From JALYGJ01 sp036558545 (lineage in GTDB: Bacteria; Chloroflexota; Limnocylindria; Limnocylindrales; CSP1-4): DNA of 64,000 nt. How positions within the stretch are numbered: the first letter of the stretch is position 1; the number at the start of each line of letters is the position of its first letter. The DNA is taken from assembly GCA_036558545.1 (NCBI GenBank), contig DATBFJ010000117.1, positions 1-64,000 of the forward strand, read 5' to 3'. A program made the position numbers and the translations under genes. Shown piece by piece: positions 42,170 through 51,489 of this stretch. The notes below the pieces were generated by a model. That model was not told where the DNA came from, made no database searches, and saw only the letters and a program-made list of their open reading frames with translations.

Positions 42170-43155
42170 ATCTTTTGTACGAGCGACTTCCGAAAGAACT
42201 CGAAGTGCTCGAGCGCCAAACCAGTGCCGAGCGCGACGCAGTTAAGCGCATTCTCCGCCACGTGGCATGGAACGCCTGTGACCTGGGTGAGAAGTTTGTC
42301 GATGTTTCGTAGCAACGCGCCACCACCACTCATGACCATGCCCTTGTCGATGATGTCGCTCGACAGCTCCGGCGGCGTCTCTTCGAGCACGCCGCGAACG
42401 GCACCGACGATCTGCTGCAGAGGTGCCTCGAGGGCTTCCATCACCTCGGACGAAGTCAGTGGCACTGTTCGTGGCAGGCCGGCAATGAGATCGCGGCCAC
42501 GCACCTCCATGTGCAACTCGCGCTCGAGTGGCAGCGCGGTGCCGATCTGGATCTTGACCTCTTCGGCAGTGCGGTCACCGATCATGACGTTGTACTTCTT
42601 GCGCACGTAGTTGGCGATTGCTTCGTCGAATCGGTTGCCACCAACACGCACGGAACGCGCGACGACAATCCCGCCGAGCGAGATCACGGCGATCTCACTG
42701 GTACCGCCGCCAATGTCGATGATCAGGTTGCCCGACGCGCCGGAGATGGGCACGTTGGCACCGATTGCGGCGGCCAGGGGCTCCTCGATCAAATATGCCT
42801 CGCGGGCGCCGGCCTTGAGGGCGGCATCGCGCACGGCGCGCTTCTCGACGCTCGTCACGCCTGACGGCACGCTGATCATCACGTCCGGCTTTGTGAACGA
42901 CCGGCCGGCCTTCTTGATGAAGTAGCGCAGCATCGCCTCGGTGATGACGTAGTCGGCGATGACGCCATCTTTCATTGGACGGATCGCGGTGATGTTGCCC
43001 GGCGTTCGGCCGATCATCTCGCGCGCCTCTTCGCCAACGGCGACGATGTGATTGTCGTCACTGACTGCGACCACGCTCGGCTCGCGCGTAACGATGCCCC
43101 TGCCCTTGACATAGACAAGGATGTTGGCCGTGCCGAGATCAATACCAATTTTCAT
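42166..43155 (-). CDS. mreB: Rod-shape-determining actin homologue MreB
   Basis: 329 residues, the standard MreB length. MKIGIDLGTANILVYVKGRG (phosphate 1), then IIDIGGGTSEIAVISLGGI (phosphate 2), then KGMVMSGGGALLRNIDKLL (adenosine). Family role: membrane-associated filaments that guide RodA/PBP2 wall elongation; both of those partners are encoded at 62135-64000. The start overlaps murA's stop (ATGA). mreC and mreD do not follow it here. Confidence 0.97.
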   Translation of the reverse strand: MKIGIDLGTANILVYVKGRGIVTREPSVVAVSDDNHIVAVGEEAREMIGRTPGNITAIRPMKDGVIADYVITEAMLRYFIKKAGRSFTKPDVMISVPSGVTSVEKRAVRDAALKAGAREAYLIEEPLAAAIGANVPISGASGNLIIDIGGGTSEIAVISLGGIVVARSVRVGGNRFDEAIANYVRKKYNVMIGDRTAEEVKIQIGTALPLERELHMEVRGRDLIAGLPRTVPLTSSEVMEALEAPLQQIVGAVRGVLEETPPELSSDIIDKGMVMSGGGALLRNIDKLLTQVTGVPCHVAENALNCVALGTGLALEHFEFFRKSLVQKI

Positions 43156-44492
43156 CTGCTGGTCACGGCCCCTTCAGAGACACGCTCGATCTGCGCACCG
43201 AGATCGAGGAACTTGCCTTCGATGTTCTCATAACCCCGCCGAACGTGGTGCGCGCCATGAATCAAGCTCGTGCCATCGGCGGCGAGGGCGCCCAGAATGA
43301 GCGAGGCGCCGGCGCGCAGGTCACCCATCTCGACTTCGGCACCGCGCAGCGGCGAAGGTCCGGCGATCGAGGCGTGGTGGGTGTCGAGCAACTCGACCTG
43401 CGCGCCGAGCTTGCGCAGCTCGGAAAGCCACTCCAAACGGTCCTCGAAGATAGTCTCGTGGAGTTGGCTCGTGCCGTTGGCCTGGCTGAGCAACACGGAC
43501 GTTGGCGACTGCAGGTCAGTGGCCAGACCGGGATACGGCGCGGTCTCGATGTCGCATGATCGGAATGCGCCGCGGATATCCGGGTCGCAGTGGACCTCGA
43601 TGGTGTCGCGGCCGCATGCGACGGGCACGCCAATGTCAGAGACGACGTCCAGGAACGAACCGAGGTTGTCACACGGGGCCGACTCGATGGTCATATCGCC
43701 GCCGGTAACTGCGGCGGCGACAACGAATGTGCCCGCTTCTATCCGATCGGCCATGACCCGGTGCTCCGTTCCGCGCAGGCGGCGTTGGCCCTCGACGACC
43801 ACGGTCTCAGGATCGGTGCGCTCGACCTCGGCACCCATCTTCTGGAGCATCAGGATCAGGTCGTCGACCTCCGGCTCACGCGCCGCCGGACGGATCACGG
43901 TGCGGCCTTCCGCCAGCGTTGCGGCCAGGATCGCGTTCTCTGTGCCCATTACGGTCACCTGCGGAAAGGTGATCTCACTGCCGCGCAGTCGGCCGGGAGT
44001 GCGCGCGAAGTAGTAGCCGTTGCGGTACTCGATGTCCGCGCCCATCGCGCGCATGGCATCAACGTGCAGGTTGACCGGGCGGCGACCGATCCGGTCGCCG
44101 CCCGGGTTGCTCATGATCACGCGGCCGAAGCGCGCCAGGAGCGGCCCGAGCAGGATGAAGCTGGCGCGCATCTTCGCCGCGGCCTCGAGCGGCACGAACA
44201 GCCACTCGACCTCGCCCGCGGCGATCTCGTACGTGTTCGGCGACGGATGATCGACCGTGACGCCTATGTCGCGCAGCACGCCGACCATGACGCGCACGTC
44301 CTCGATCTCCGGGACGTTGGTGAAGCGGCAGCGCTCACCGGTAAGCGTCGCGGCGGCCAACATCTTGAGCGCGGCATTCTTGCTGCCGCTGATCTGGACA
44401 TGACCACGCAGCGGCCGACCGCCCGTGACCCGGAAGGCCTGCCGCTCGACTGGTAGGTCCTGGTATTCCCAGTGAAACCGACGATCAGCCAC
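43152..44492 (-). CDS. murA: UDP-N-acetylglucosamine 1-carboxyvinyltransferase (Asp-type active site)
   Basis: 446 residues. It has the EPSP-synthase-like double fold with ISGSKNAALKMLAAATL at the N-terminus, then the catalytic loop NPGGDRIGRRPVNLHV, then PQVTVMGTENAILAA and PGLATDLQSP. The residue equivalent to E. coli Cys115 is Asp133. Known from Mycobacterium tuberculosis and Chlamydia, this variant is still active but insensitive to fosfomycin. Role: first committed step of peptidoglycan synthesis. It starts 3 bases after the atpC stop and overlaps mreB, so it is coupled to both. Confidence 0.96.
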   Translation of the reverse strand: MADRRFHWEYQDLPVERQAFRVTGGRPLRGHVQISGSKNAALKMLAAATLTGERCRFTNVPEIEDVRVMVGVLRDIGVTVDHPSPNTYEIAAGEVEWLFVPLEAAAKMRASFILLGPLLARFGRVIMSNPGGDRIGRRPVNLHVDAMRAMGADIEYRNGYYFARTPGRLRGSEITFPQVTVMGTENAILAATLAEGRTVIRPAAREPEVDDLILMLQKMGAEVERTDPETVVVEGQRRLRGTEHRVMADRIEAGTFVVAAAVTGGDMTIESAPCDNLGSFLDVVSDIGVPVACGRDTIEVHCDPDIRGAFRSCDIETAPYPGLATDLQSPTSVLLSQANGTSQLHETIFEDRLEWLSELRKLGAQVELLDTHHASIAGPSPLRGAEVEMGDLRAGASLILGALAADGTSLIHGAHHVRRGYENIEGKFLDLGAQIERVSEGAVTSR

Positions 44493-44495
44493 GAA

Positions 44496-44924
44496 TCAGC
44501 CGCGCGAGCGCGGTCCCTCGCGACGATGTCGTTCGGCGACGCGGATGCGCAGCAGGGCGCGTTGAAGGGCAGCGCGAGCGCGGGCGAGATCGGCTGGCTC
44601 TTCGAATCCCTCCGACAGCTGCCGCTCCGCCTCTCGGCGGGCCTCCATCGCTTTCTCGAGATCGATCTCCGAGGCCATGTCAGCCGTCTCGGCCATGACC
44701 ACGACCTTGTCCGGCCTGACCTGCAGGAAGCCACCCGCAATCGCGAAGTATTCGACGTCGCCCCCCCTGCGGATGCGCAGCTCCCCGAATCCAAGCGTCG
44801 TCAACAGTGGCGCATGGTGCGGCAGGATCCCAAGCTCCCCCTCGACCCCCGGGCACACGACCGAATCAACCTGGTCACTGAAGACCTGCCGTTCCGGCGT
44901 GACTATTTCGAGAAGTAGCGGCAT
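44496..44924 (-). CDS. atpC: ATP synthase F1 epsilon subunit
   Basis: 142 residues. Beta-sandwich N-terminus (LLEIVTPERQVFSDQVDSVVCPGVEGELGILPHHAPLLTTL) and a helical C-terminus (EAERQLSEGFEEPADLARARAALQRALLRI). Role: central stalk and inhibition of ATP hydrolysis. It is separated from atpD by 140 bases (44925-45064) in which I see no gene or clear signal; the other atp genes are much closer together. Confidence 0.95.
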   Translation of the reverse strand: MPLLLEIVTPERQVFSDQVDSVVCPGVEGELGILPHHAPLLTTLGFGELRIRRGGDVEYFAIAGGFLQVRPDKVVVMAETADMASEIDLEKAMEARREAERQLSEGFEEPADLARARAALQRALLRIRVAERHRREGPRSRG

Positions 44925-45064
44925 TCAGGAAGTCCAGACGTGTGAAGCGGGTGGGGAGTGGCGTTCGCTCGAAGCAGTGGCTGCGCCGCCGCGCGGGTGA
45001 CGCGTGGGCGTCGCGTCGATCCAGGGGCTCCCTTGGCGCGCAGCAGAACCCGCGCTGAGCACGT

Positions 45065-46468
45065 TCAAGCGGCCAACTTTTTGGCGTTCTCGCGAACGTC
45101 GTCGAGGGTGCCCGCCAGGAAGAATGCCTGCTCCGGCAACTCGTCGGCCTTGCCGTCGAGGATCTCCTTGAAGCTCGCCACGGTGTCCTTGATTGCGACG
45201 TACTTGCCGGGGCGGCCGGTGAACACCTCGGCGACGAAGAACGGCTGGCTCATGAAGCGCTGCAGGCGCCGGGCGCGAGCGACCAGAGCCTTGTCCTCCT
45301 CGGAAAGCTCGTCGATGCCGAGGATCGCGATGATGTCCTGGAGGTCTCTGTAACGCTGCAGGACACGCTGCGTCTCGCGCGCGACGTCGTAATGCTCCTG
45401 GCCGACTACGAGCGGATCGAGCACGCGCGAGGTCGACGTCAGCGGGTCGACAGCCGGATAGATGCCCAGCTCGGTCAGATAGCGCTCGAGTCGAATGGTC
45501 GAGTCGAGGTGACCAAAGGCAGTTGCCGGCGCCGGATCGGTGTAGTCGTCGGCGGGCACGTAGACCGCCTGCAGAGAAGTGATCGAACCCGTCTTGGTCG
45601 AGGTGATGCGCTCCTGCAGACCGGCCATCTCAGTGGCCAGGTTGGGCTGGTAGCCCACGGCCGAAGGCATCCGGCCGAGGAGTGCGGACACTTCCGAGCC
45701 TGCCTGGGTGAAGCGAAAGATGTTGTCGATGAACAGCAGGACGTCGCGTCCCTCGTCGCGGAAGAACTCCGCGAAGGTCAGGCCGGTCAGCGCCACGCGC
45801 AGGCGTGCGCCGGGCGGCTCGTTCATCTGCCCGAACGCCATCACGGTCTTCTCGATGACGCCCGACTCGGTCATCTCGTGGAGAAGGTCGTTGCCTTCAC
45901 GAGAGCGCTCGCCGACACCAGCGAAGACGGAATAGCCACCGTGCTCCTGGGCGACGTTGCGGATCAGCTCCTGGATGATGACGGTCTTGCCCACGCCGGC
46001 ACCGCCGAAGATGCCGACTTTGCCGCCCTTTGCGAACGGCGCGATCAGGTCGATGACCTTGAGGCCGGTCTCGAAGACCTCGGTCGCAGTCGTGAGCTCC
46101 TCGAACTCGGGTGCCGCCCGGTGAATCGGGTAGCGCTGGTCGGTCTTGACCGGTCCCTTCTCGTCGATCGGCTGCCCAAGAACGTTGAACACGCGCCCGA
46201 GCGTGGCGGGGCCCACCGGGACGCTGATCGGTGCGCCCGTATCGCTGGCCGTGGCGCCGCGCGCGAGGCCGTCAGTGGTGGTCATGGCGACCGTGCGCAC
46301 CCAGTTGTTGCCGAGGTGTTGCTGGACCTCGACGATCAGCGGATCGCCCTCGCGGTTGACCTCGACCGCGTTGAAGATGGCGGGCAACTGCCCGGCCGGG
46401 AACTCGATGTCGACCACCGGGCCGGTGATCGCGATCACTCGTCCGGAAGCCGGTGCGGCTACTGCCAT
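45065..46468 (-). CDS. atpD: ATP synthase F1 beta subunit
   Basis: 467 residues. P-loop GIFGGAGVGKTVIIQEL, then GERSREGNDLLHEM, then FIDNIFRFTQAGSEVSALLGRMPSAVGYQP, then ILGIDELSEEDK (DELSEED motif). Role: catalytic subunit of the F1 head, cytosolic face of the membrane. The length and motifs are ordinary for the family. Confidence 0.98.
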   Translation of the reverse strand: MAVAAPASGRVIAITGPVVDIEFPAGQLPAIFNAVEVNREGDPLIVEVQQHLGNNWVRTVAMTTTDGLARGATASDTGAPISVPVGPATLGRVFNVLGQPIDEKGPVKTDQRYPIHRAAPEFEELTTATEVFETGLKVIDLIAPFAKGGKVGIFGGAGVGKTVIIQELIRNVAQEHGGYSVFAGVGERSREGNDLLHEMTESGVIEKTVMAFGQMNEPPGARLRVALTGLTFAEFFRDEGRDVLLFIDNIFRFTQAGSEVSALLGRMPSAVGYQPNLATEMAGLQERITSTKTGSITSLQAVYVPADDYTDPAPATAFGHLDSTIRLERYLTELGIYPAVDPLTSTSRVLDPLVVGQEHYDVARETQRVLQRYRDLQDIIAILGIDELSEEDKALVARARRLQRFMSQPFFVAEVFTGRPGKYVAIKDTVASFKEILDGKADELPEQAFFLAGTLDDVRENAKKLAA

Positions 46469-46494
46469 GTCCTGTCCAATCCTCCTTCGGGTCG

Positions 46495-47346
46495 CTACTG
46501 CGCCTGGGCGCCGGTCGCGATCTCGATCATCTCGCGAGTGATGTTCGCCTGGCGAACCTTGTTGTACGTGAGGGTCAGATCCTCGATGAGCTCCTGCGCG
46601 TTCTCGGTCGCGTTCTTCATCGCGACCATCTGCGCCGAGTAGAAGCTCGCCGTGAGCTCGAGCGCGGCCTGGTAGACGCGCGTGGCGACGTAGCGTGGCA
46701 CGAGCTGCTCGAGAACAGCGCCCGGACTCGGCTCGAAGATGAACTGGTTGCCCGGAATGCCGTCCGTGTCATCGCTCGGCTGGATGGGCAGCAGCTGCTC
46801 GACGACCGGTCGCTGGACGAGCGTCGATACGAAGCTCGGATAGACCAGGTCGATGCGGCTGTACGTGCCGTCGACGAAGTCGTCCGTCAGCAGGCGCGCG
46901 ACGGGAACCACGGCCGCAAAGGAGGGCCGCTCTCCGAAACCCTCGAACGTGGCCGCGATCGGCACGTGCGCGCGACGCATGGCGGCATGGCCCTTGCGAC
47001 CAACGGTGACGACCTTGAGATCGCCCTGCGCGTTGGTGATCTCCTCCGACGCGCGGCGGATGACGTTCGTGGACAGCGAACCGGCCAGTCCCCGATCGCT
47101 GGTCATCAGCACGAGCAGGCGTGTGCCGCCCTCGCGCTGGGCGAGCAGCGGATGCTCAGCCTCGCCCAGCACCGCCGCGATATCCGCGAGGACCTCGTCG
47201 ATCTTGTCGGCATACGGTCGAGCGGCGAGCGTCGCGTCCTGGGCGCGCTTCAGCTTCGAGGCGGCGACGAACTGCATGGCCCGCGTGATTTGCTTGATGT
47301 TGCGGACCGATCCGATGCGCCGCCGGATCTCGCGCTGACTTGGCAT
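46495..47346 (-). CDS. atpG: ATP synthase F1 gamma subunit
   Basis: 283 residues. N-terminal REIRRRIGSVRNIKQITRAMQFVAASKLKRAQ and C-terminal ARMVAMKNATENAQELI-like helix (read here as AQMVAMKNATENAQEL) with LTYNKVRQANITREMIEIA. These helices form the rotating shaft. It lies between atpA (18-base gap) and atpD (26-base gap). Confidence 0.97.
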   Translation of the reverse strand: MPSQREIRRRIGSVRNIKQITRAMQFVAASKLKRAQDATLAARPYADKIDEVLADIAAVLGEAEHPLLAQREGGTRLLVLMTSDRGLAGSLSTNVIRRASEEITNAQGDLKVVTVGRKGHAAMRRAHVPIAATFEGFGERPSFAAVVPVARLLTDDFVDGTYSRIDLVYPSFVSTLVQRPVVEQLLPIQPSDDTDGIPGNQFIFEPSPGAVLEQLVPRYVATRVYQAALELTASFYSAQMVAMKNATENAQELIEDLTLTYNKVRQANITREMIEIATGAQAQ

Positions 47347-47364
47347 GCTGCTCGACTGACCCTG

Positions 47365-48897
47365 CTAGGCCTGGAACGTCTGCTTGAACGATTCCGTCGC
47401 GTCGCGCAGGGCAGTGACGATCTCGTCGGTGAGCTCAGGCTTGGCGCCCAGCGTCTTGAGCACGTCCGGCTTCTCGCTCTCGAGGAAGCGATAGAAGCGC
47501 TGCTCGAAGTCGCGGATTCGGCCCGTCGGCAGGTCGTCGAGATAGCCGTTCGTGACGACCCACAGGATCGCAATCTGGTTCTCGACTGGGAGCGGCTCGT
47601 ACTGAGGCTGCTTGAGCACCTCTGACGTCTTCTCGCCGCGGGTCAGTTGATCGCGCGTGGCCTTGTCCAGGTCAGACGCGAACTGAGCGAACGCGGCGAG
47701 CTCGCGGTACTGGGCGAGGTCCAGCTTGAGCGGACCGGCCACCTTGCGCATTGCCTTGGTCTGTGCTGCCGATCCAACGCGTGACACCGAGATGCCCACG
47801 TTGAGCGCGGGCCGCTGGCCGGCGTTGAACAGGTCGGTCTCCAGGAACAGCTGGCCGTCGGTGATCGAAATCACGTTGGTGGGGATGTACGCAGACACGT
47901 CGCCGGCCTGCGTCTCGATGATCGGCAGTGCTGTCAGTGATCCGCCGCCGTTCTCCTCGTTGAGGCGCGCTGCCCGCTCGAGTAGTCGGGAGTGCAGGTA
48001 GAAGACGTCGCCCGGGTATGCCTCGCGGCCCGGTGGGCGGCGCAGCAGGAGCGACATCTCGCGGTACGCCCACGCGTGCTTGGTCAGGTCGTCATAGACG
48101 CACAACGCGTCCTTGACCTCCTGATCGCCGATCTTGACGCCGTTCTCCATGATCTCTTCGCCCATCGCCGCACCGGCGTACGGAGCGAGGTACTGGAGCG
48201 GTGCGGGATCCTCGGCACCTGCGACGACCACGATCGTGTGCCCCATCGCGCCGTACTGCTCGAGTGTGGCCACGACCTTGCGCACCGTCGACATCTTCTG
48301 GCCGATGGCGACATAGATGCAGATCAGGCTTTTGCCCTTCTGGTTGATGATCGCGTCAACGGCGACGGCCGTCTTGCCAGTCTGGCGGTCGCCGATGATC
48401 AGCTCGCGTTGTCCGCGGCCGATGGGAATGAGCGCGTCGATCGCTTTGACGCCCGTCTGGACCGGGGTGTCGACGCTCTTGCGCTTGATGACGCCAGGCG
48501 CGACGCGCTCGACCGGGCGACTCCTGGTCGTGTTGATCGGACCCTTGTCGTCGAGCGGGCGGCCCAGCGGGTCGACCACTCGCCCGATCAGCTCGGCACC
48601 GACGGGAACCTCCACGACCCTGCCGGTCGTCTTGACCGTGTCGCCTTCCTTGATCTGGGTGTAATCACCCAGGATCACGGCGCCGACGGTCTCCTCCTCG
48701 AGGTTGAGGGCCATGCCCATGACTCCGCCCGGGAACTCGAGCAGCTCGGACGCCAGCGCGCCCTCGAGGCCGTAGACCTGGGCGATGCCGTCACCGACCT
48801 CGACCACGGTGCCGACAGAGCGCATCTCCACGCCTGCGTCGAACTGGTCGATTGCCGACTTGATGATCGTCGTGATGTCTTCAGATCTGATCGCCAT
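47365..48897 (-). CDS. atpA: ATP synthase F1 alpha subunit
   Basis: 510 residues. Walker A IIGDRQTGKTAVAVDAII, then VVVAGAEDPAPLQYLAPY, then ALCVYDDLTKHAWAYREMSLLLRRPPGREAYPGDVFYLHSRLLERAA. Role: non-catalytic nucleotide-binding subunit of the F1 head. Sequence is ordinary for the family and full length. Confidence 0.98.
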   Translation of the reverse strand: MAIRSEDITTIIKSAIDQFDAGVEMRSVGTVVEVGDGIAQVYGLEGALASELLEFPGGVMGMALNLEEETVGAVILGDYTQIKEGDTVKTTGRVVEVPVGAELIGRVVDPLGRPLDDKGPINTTRSRPVERVAPGVIKRKSVDTPVQTGVKAIDALIPIGRGQRELIIGDRQTGKTAVAVDAIINQKGKSLICIYVAIGQKMSTVRKVVATLEQYGAMGHTIVVVAGAEDPAPLQYLAPYAGAAMGEEIMENGVKIGDQEVKDALCVYDDLTKHAWAYREMSLLLRRPPGREAYPGDVFYLHSRLLERAARLNEENGGGSLTALPIIETQAGDVSAYIPTNVISITDGQLFLETDLFNAGQRPALNVGISVSRVGSAAQTKAMRKVAGPLKLDLAQYRELAAFAQFASDLDKATRDQLTRGEKTSEVLKQPQYEPLPVENQIAILWVVTNGYLDDLPTGRIRDFEQRFYRFLESEKPDVLKTLGAKPELTDEIVTALRDATESFKQTFQA

Positions 48898-48943
48898 CAG
48901 TTACTCCGTTTGGTCGCTCGCGCGGGGTGTGCCAGCTTCTTTG

Positions 48944-49501
48944 TTAGGGAGTCAGGACGCCCGACTCGAGCTTGTTGCGCAGACGCTCCAGACGGCCGCG
49001 CACACTGCCGTCAATGAGCAGGTCGCCCAGGCGGACCTGCACTCCACCGAGCAGCTGCGGATCCACGTTGAAGGTGAGCTCTACTTTTCCACCGGTCATC
49101 TGTTCGAGCCGTGAGCGCAAGGCATTGACCTCTTGGGCGTCGAGCTTTGCCGCGCTCGTTGCCACCGCCTCGTGGATCCCCTCTCGACGGTTGTACAGGC
49201 GCCTGAACTCCCGATCCACGGCACCAACCATCTCGAGGCGACGGCGGCGCAGCATCAGGCCGACCAGGTTGTTGACCTGGGGCAGCATCTGCCCGTCGCT
49301 GAACAGCGCCTCGAACACAACTTGGCGCCTTTCAACGGGCGTTTCAGGATCCTCGAGCCGGCGCACGACTTCGTCGTCCGTGAGCGCGGCGGCGAGCCGA
49401 TCGAGCTGGGCAAGCCACGTCTCCATGTTCTTGTCGCGCTCGGCGATCTCGAAGGCAGCCTCTGCGTAGCGACGAGCGGTCGAAGTTCCGGCACGAGCCA
49501 T
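48944..49501 (-). CDS. atpH: ATP synthase F1 delta subunit
   Basis: 185 residues. N-terminal helical domain ARRYAEAAFEIAERDKNMETWLAQLDRLAAAL and the C-terminal GGVQVRLGDLLIDGSVRGRLERLRNKL hallmark. Role: peripheral stalk joining b to the alpha/beta head. It is preceded by atpF (14-base gap). Confidence 0.96.
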   Translation of the reverse strand: MARAGTSTARRYAEAAFEIAERDKNMETWLAQLDRLAAALTDDEVVRRLEDPETPVERRQVVFEALFSDGQMLPQVNNLVGLMLRRRRLEMVGAVDREFRRLYNRREGIHEAVATSAAKLDAQEVNALRSRLEQMTGGKVELTFNVDPQLLGGVQVRLGDLLIDGSVRGRLERLRNKLESGVLTP

Positions 49502-49515
49502 ATCTGACGCGGTCC

Positions 49516-50085
49516 TCAGTTGGCCTTGGTCGTGCCGACCTGTCCGAGGAATTCCTCGACAAGGCGGCGCTCACGGGCGTCATTCATGGTCTCGCCAACG
49601 ACGCGGCCCGCTGCGGCCAGGGCAAGCTCAGCCACCTGGCTGCGAACGTCGGCAAGGGCACGCTCTTTTTCTGATTCGATATCCGCTGCGGCCCGCTCAC
49701 GCATCTGCTCGAGCTGCTGCCGCGTCTCAGCCATGTCCCGCTCGCGACTTTCGTCGGCAAGCTTCTGGGCACGGGCGAGGATGTCCTCTGCCTCCTGGCG
49801 AGCCTGGCCAAGGACGGCGAGGCGCTCCGTAGCGGCGTTTTCGCGCTCCTGCCGAGCCGCGTCCGCGTCGCGCAGAGCCTGCTCGATCCGGGCGCGCCGC
49901 TGGCCAAGGTTGCGCGGCAAATTGCGCAGTCCCAGGTACCACGCCGCGACCAGGAAGATCAGGAAGTTGGCGGCAACGACCAGGATCCAGAAGACGTTGA
50001 TGACCAGCCCGGTCGGCTCAGCCTCCATCGGCGTACCCGAGATGGGGAAGCTGTGACCGGCGCCGGCCAGCGCCAACAGGTCCAC
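49516..50085 (-). CDS. atpF: ATP synthase F0 b subunit
   Basis: 189 residues. An unusually long ~27-residue lead precedes the single TM segment (NVFWILVVAANFLIFLVAAWYLGL). A long charged coiled coil follows, rich in Arg/Glu/Ala (RRARIEQALRDADAARQERE and onward). The TM-plus-coiled-coil plan and the position between c and delta identify it. Role: stator stalk. Confidence 0.94.
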   Translation of the reverse strand: MDLLALAGAGHSFPISGTPMEAEPTGLVINVFWILVVAANFLIFLVAAWYLGLRNLPRNLGQRRARIEQALRDADAARQERENAATERLAVLGQARQEAEDILARAQKLADESRERDMAETRQQLEQMRERAAADIESEKERALADVRSQVAELALAAAGRVVGETMNDARERRLVEEFLGQVGTTKAN

Positions 50086-50098
50086 GAACTACCTCTGT

Positions 50099-50314
50099 CT
50101 AGCCGGTGATGAAGATTGCGAGCAGGCCGACGACGATCGCCAGGACGCCAAGGCCCTCTGCGAAAGCCGCAAGGATGATCGCCAGGCCGCGGATCGCGCC
50201 TGCAGCATCGGGATTTCGGCCGATCGCGCCGGCGGCCATGCCGGCCAGGATGCCGATGCCGATGCCAGGGCCAATGACGCCCATCGCGGCAAGACCTGCG
50301 CCAATGTGATCCAT
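50099..50314 (-). CDS. atpE: ATP synthase F0 c subunit
   Basis: 71 residues from ATG 50314, with a strong AGGAGGAGAGG site just upstream; the longer open frame to 50515 shadows atpB. Two hydrophobic hairpin helices: GLAAMGVIGPGIGIGILAGM, a polar loop with RNP (33-35), and LAIILAAFAEGLGVLAIVVGLL with the ion-binding Glu53. The residue after Glu is Gly and no Gln/Thr Na+ ligand set is seen, so proton coupling is more likely. Forms the rotor ring. Confidence 0.96.
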   Translation of the reverse strand: MDHIGAGLAAMGVIGPGIGIGILAGMAAGAIGRNPDAAGAIRGLAIILAAFAEGLGVLAIVVGLLAIFITG

Positions 50315-50345
50315 GTGTCTCCTCTCCTCCTGTGGGGAAGCGATG

Positions 50346-51455
50346 CTAGATGCTGGTTTGACCGAGCGGCCCACTGACGTGGGCCGTTGAACTCGCATGA
50401 TTGGTGGCCGGTGCCGCCGGCGCATGTGCCTCCACAGGCAGTGGCTTGCCTTCGAGCTCTGCCATCGCCTCCTCAGCCACATGGCCCTCCTCGTGGCTGT
50501 GGTCCTCGATGGCAAGAACGATGTACATCAGGGTCAGGATGCTGAAGATGAGCGCCTGGATCAGGTTGAGCATGAACTCGAGACCAAGCAGCAGGATGGG
50601 CAGGATCACGATGGTCAGCGCGGTGATGACGCCGAGCGCGACCTCGCCGCCGTAGATGTTGCCGAAGAGACGCATGGACAGGGTCAGGGGTCGGACGAAG
50701 TCGAGCAGCAGCTCGGTGATGCCCACGAACATGGCGATGATCCCGGCGCCGATGCCGTTCTTGAACTCGTAGACCGGGAAAAACTTCGACAGGTACTTGC
50801 GCACGCCGAGGCGGCGGAAGCCCTCCACCTCGAACATCACGAACGAAACGATGGCCAGGCCGATCGTGACATTGACGTCGCTCGTGGGTGCGCGCAGGAA
50901 TTCGACGCGACCGACCACGGGCAACAGGCCTGCCCAGTTGGAGAACAGGATCAACAGGAAGAAGCTGACGAAGATCCAGATATATGGACGAGCGGCGAGA
51001 CCGCCGATCGAGCTGGCGAAGCCCTCCATCGACTCATACGCCCACTCGCCAAAGTTCTGAAGCCTGCCAGGTACTCCCGCGCCTCCACGGCTGAAAGCAA
51101 AGATCGCAATCAGCAGGCCGATCGAGACGATCCACAGGGTCAGCATCGTCGAGGTGATGCTCGGCGTGGTGATGATTGCCAGGCCGCCCGTGGGTGCGAC
51201 GAAGTCAGCCGGCCAGATGACGTGGGGCGCGGGGAATTCGAGCGTGCCATTGATGAAGCAGATAGGGAACGGGCACGGCTGGCCGGGCTCGCCGGGTGGG
51301 AACGGCGGAAAGGCGAGTGCCGCGATGACGTCGATGACGAGAACCAGCGCAACCGCCGCGATGATCACGGTACGGGCACTGAAACGCTGCGACGACTTCT
51401 CGTCCGCAGGCGTCTCAGGCGCGCTGATGCTCATATCTGGGGTCTCGGTCGACAA
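50346..51455 (-). CDS. atpB: ATP synthase F0 a subunit
   Basis: 369 residues, long for the family because of a ~90-residue N-terminal extension with Pro/Cys-rich periplasmic part (GEPGQPCPFPICFINGT) and a Pro/Ala/His-rich C-terminal tail. The core has LILFSNWAGLLPVVG and the proton-path Arg in RPLTLSMRLFGNIYGGEVAL. Role: the stator half-channels that drive rotor movement. It is followed by atpE (31-base gap). Confidence 0.96.
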   Translation of the reverse strand: MSTETPDMSISAPETPADEKSSQRFSARTVIIAAVALVLVIDVIAALAFPPFPPGEPGQPCPFPICFINGTLEFPAPHVIWPADFVAPTGGLAIITTPSITSTMLTLWIVSIGLLIAIFAFSRGGAGVPGRLQNFGEWAYESMEGFASSIGGLAARPYIWIFVSFFLLILFSNWAGLLPVVGRVEFLRAPTSDVNVTIGLAIVSFVMFEVEGFRRLGVRKYLSKFFPVYEFKNGIGAGIIAMFVGITELLLDFVRPLTLSMRLFGNIYGGEVALGVITALTIVILPILLLGLEFMLNLIQALIFSILTLMYIVLAIEDHSHEEGHVAEEAMAELEGKPLPVEAHAPAAPATNHASSTAHVSGPLGQTSI

Positions 51456-51489
51456 GCTCGCTCCCTCGGAACCTGGGCGCCGGGTCTGG

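Noticed and set aside
45392..46642. Long plus-strand frame opposite atpD, and the similar ones opposite atpG/atpA
   Set aside because: Antisense shadows of highly conserved atp genes, a common effect in GC-rich DNA.
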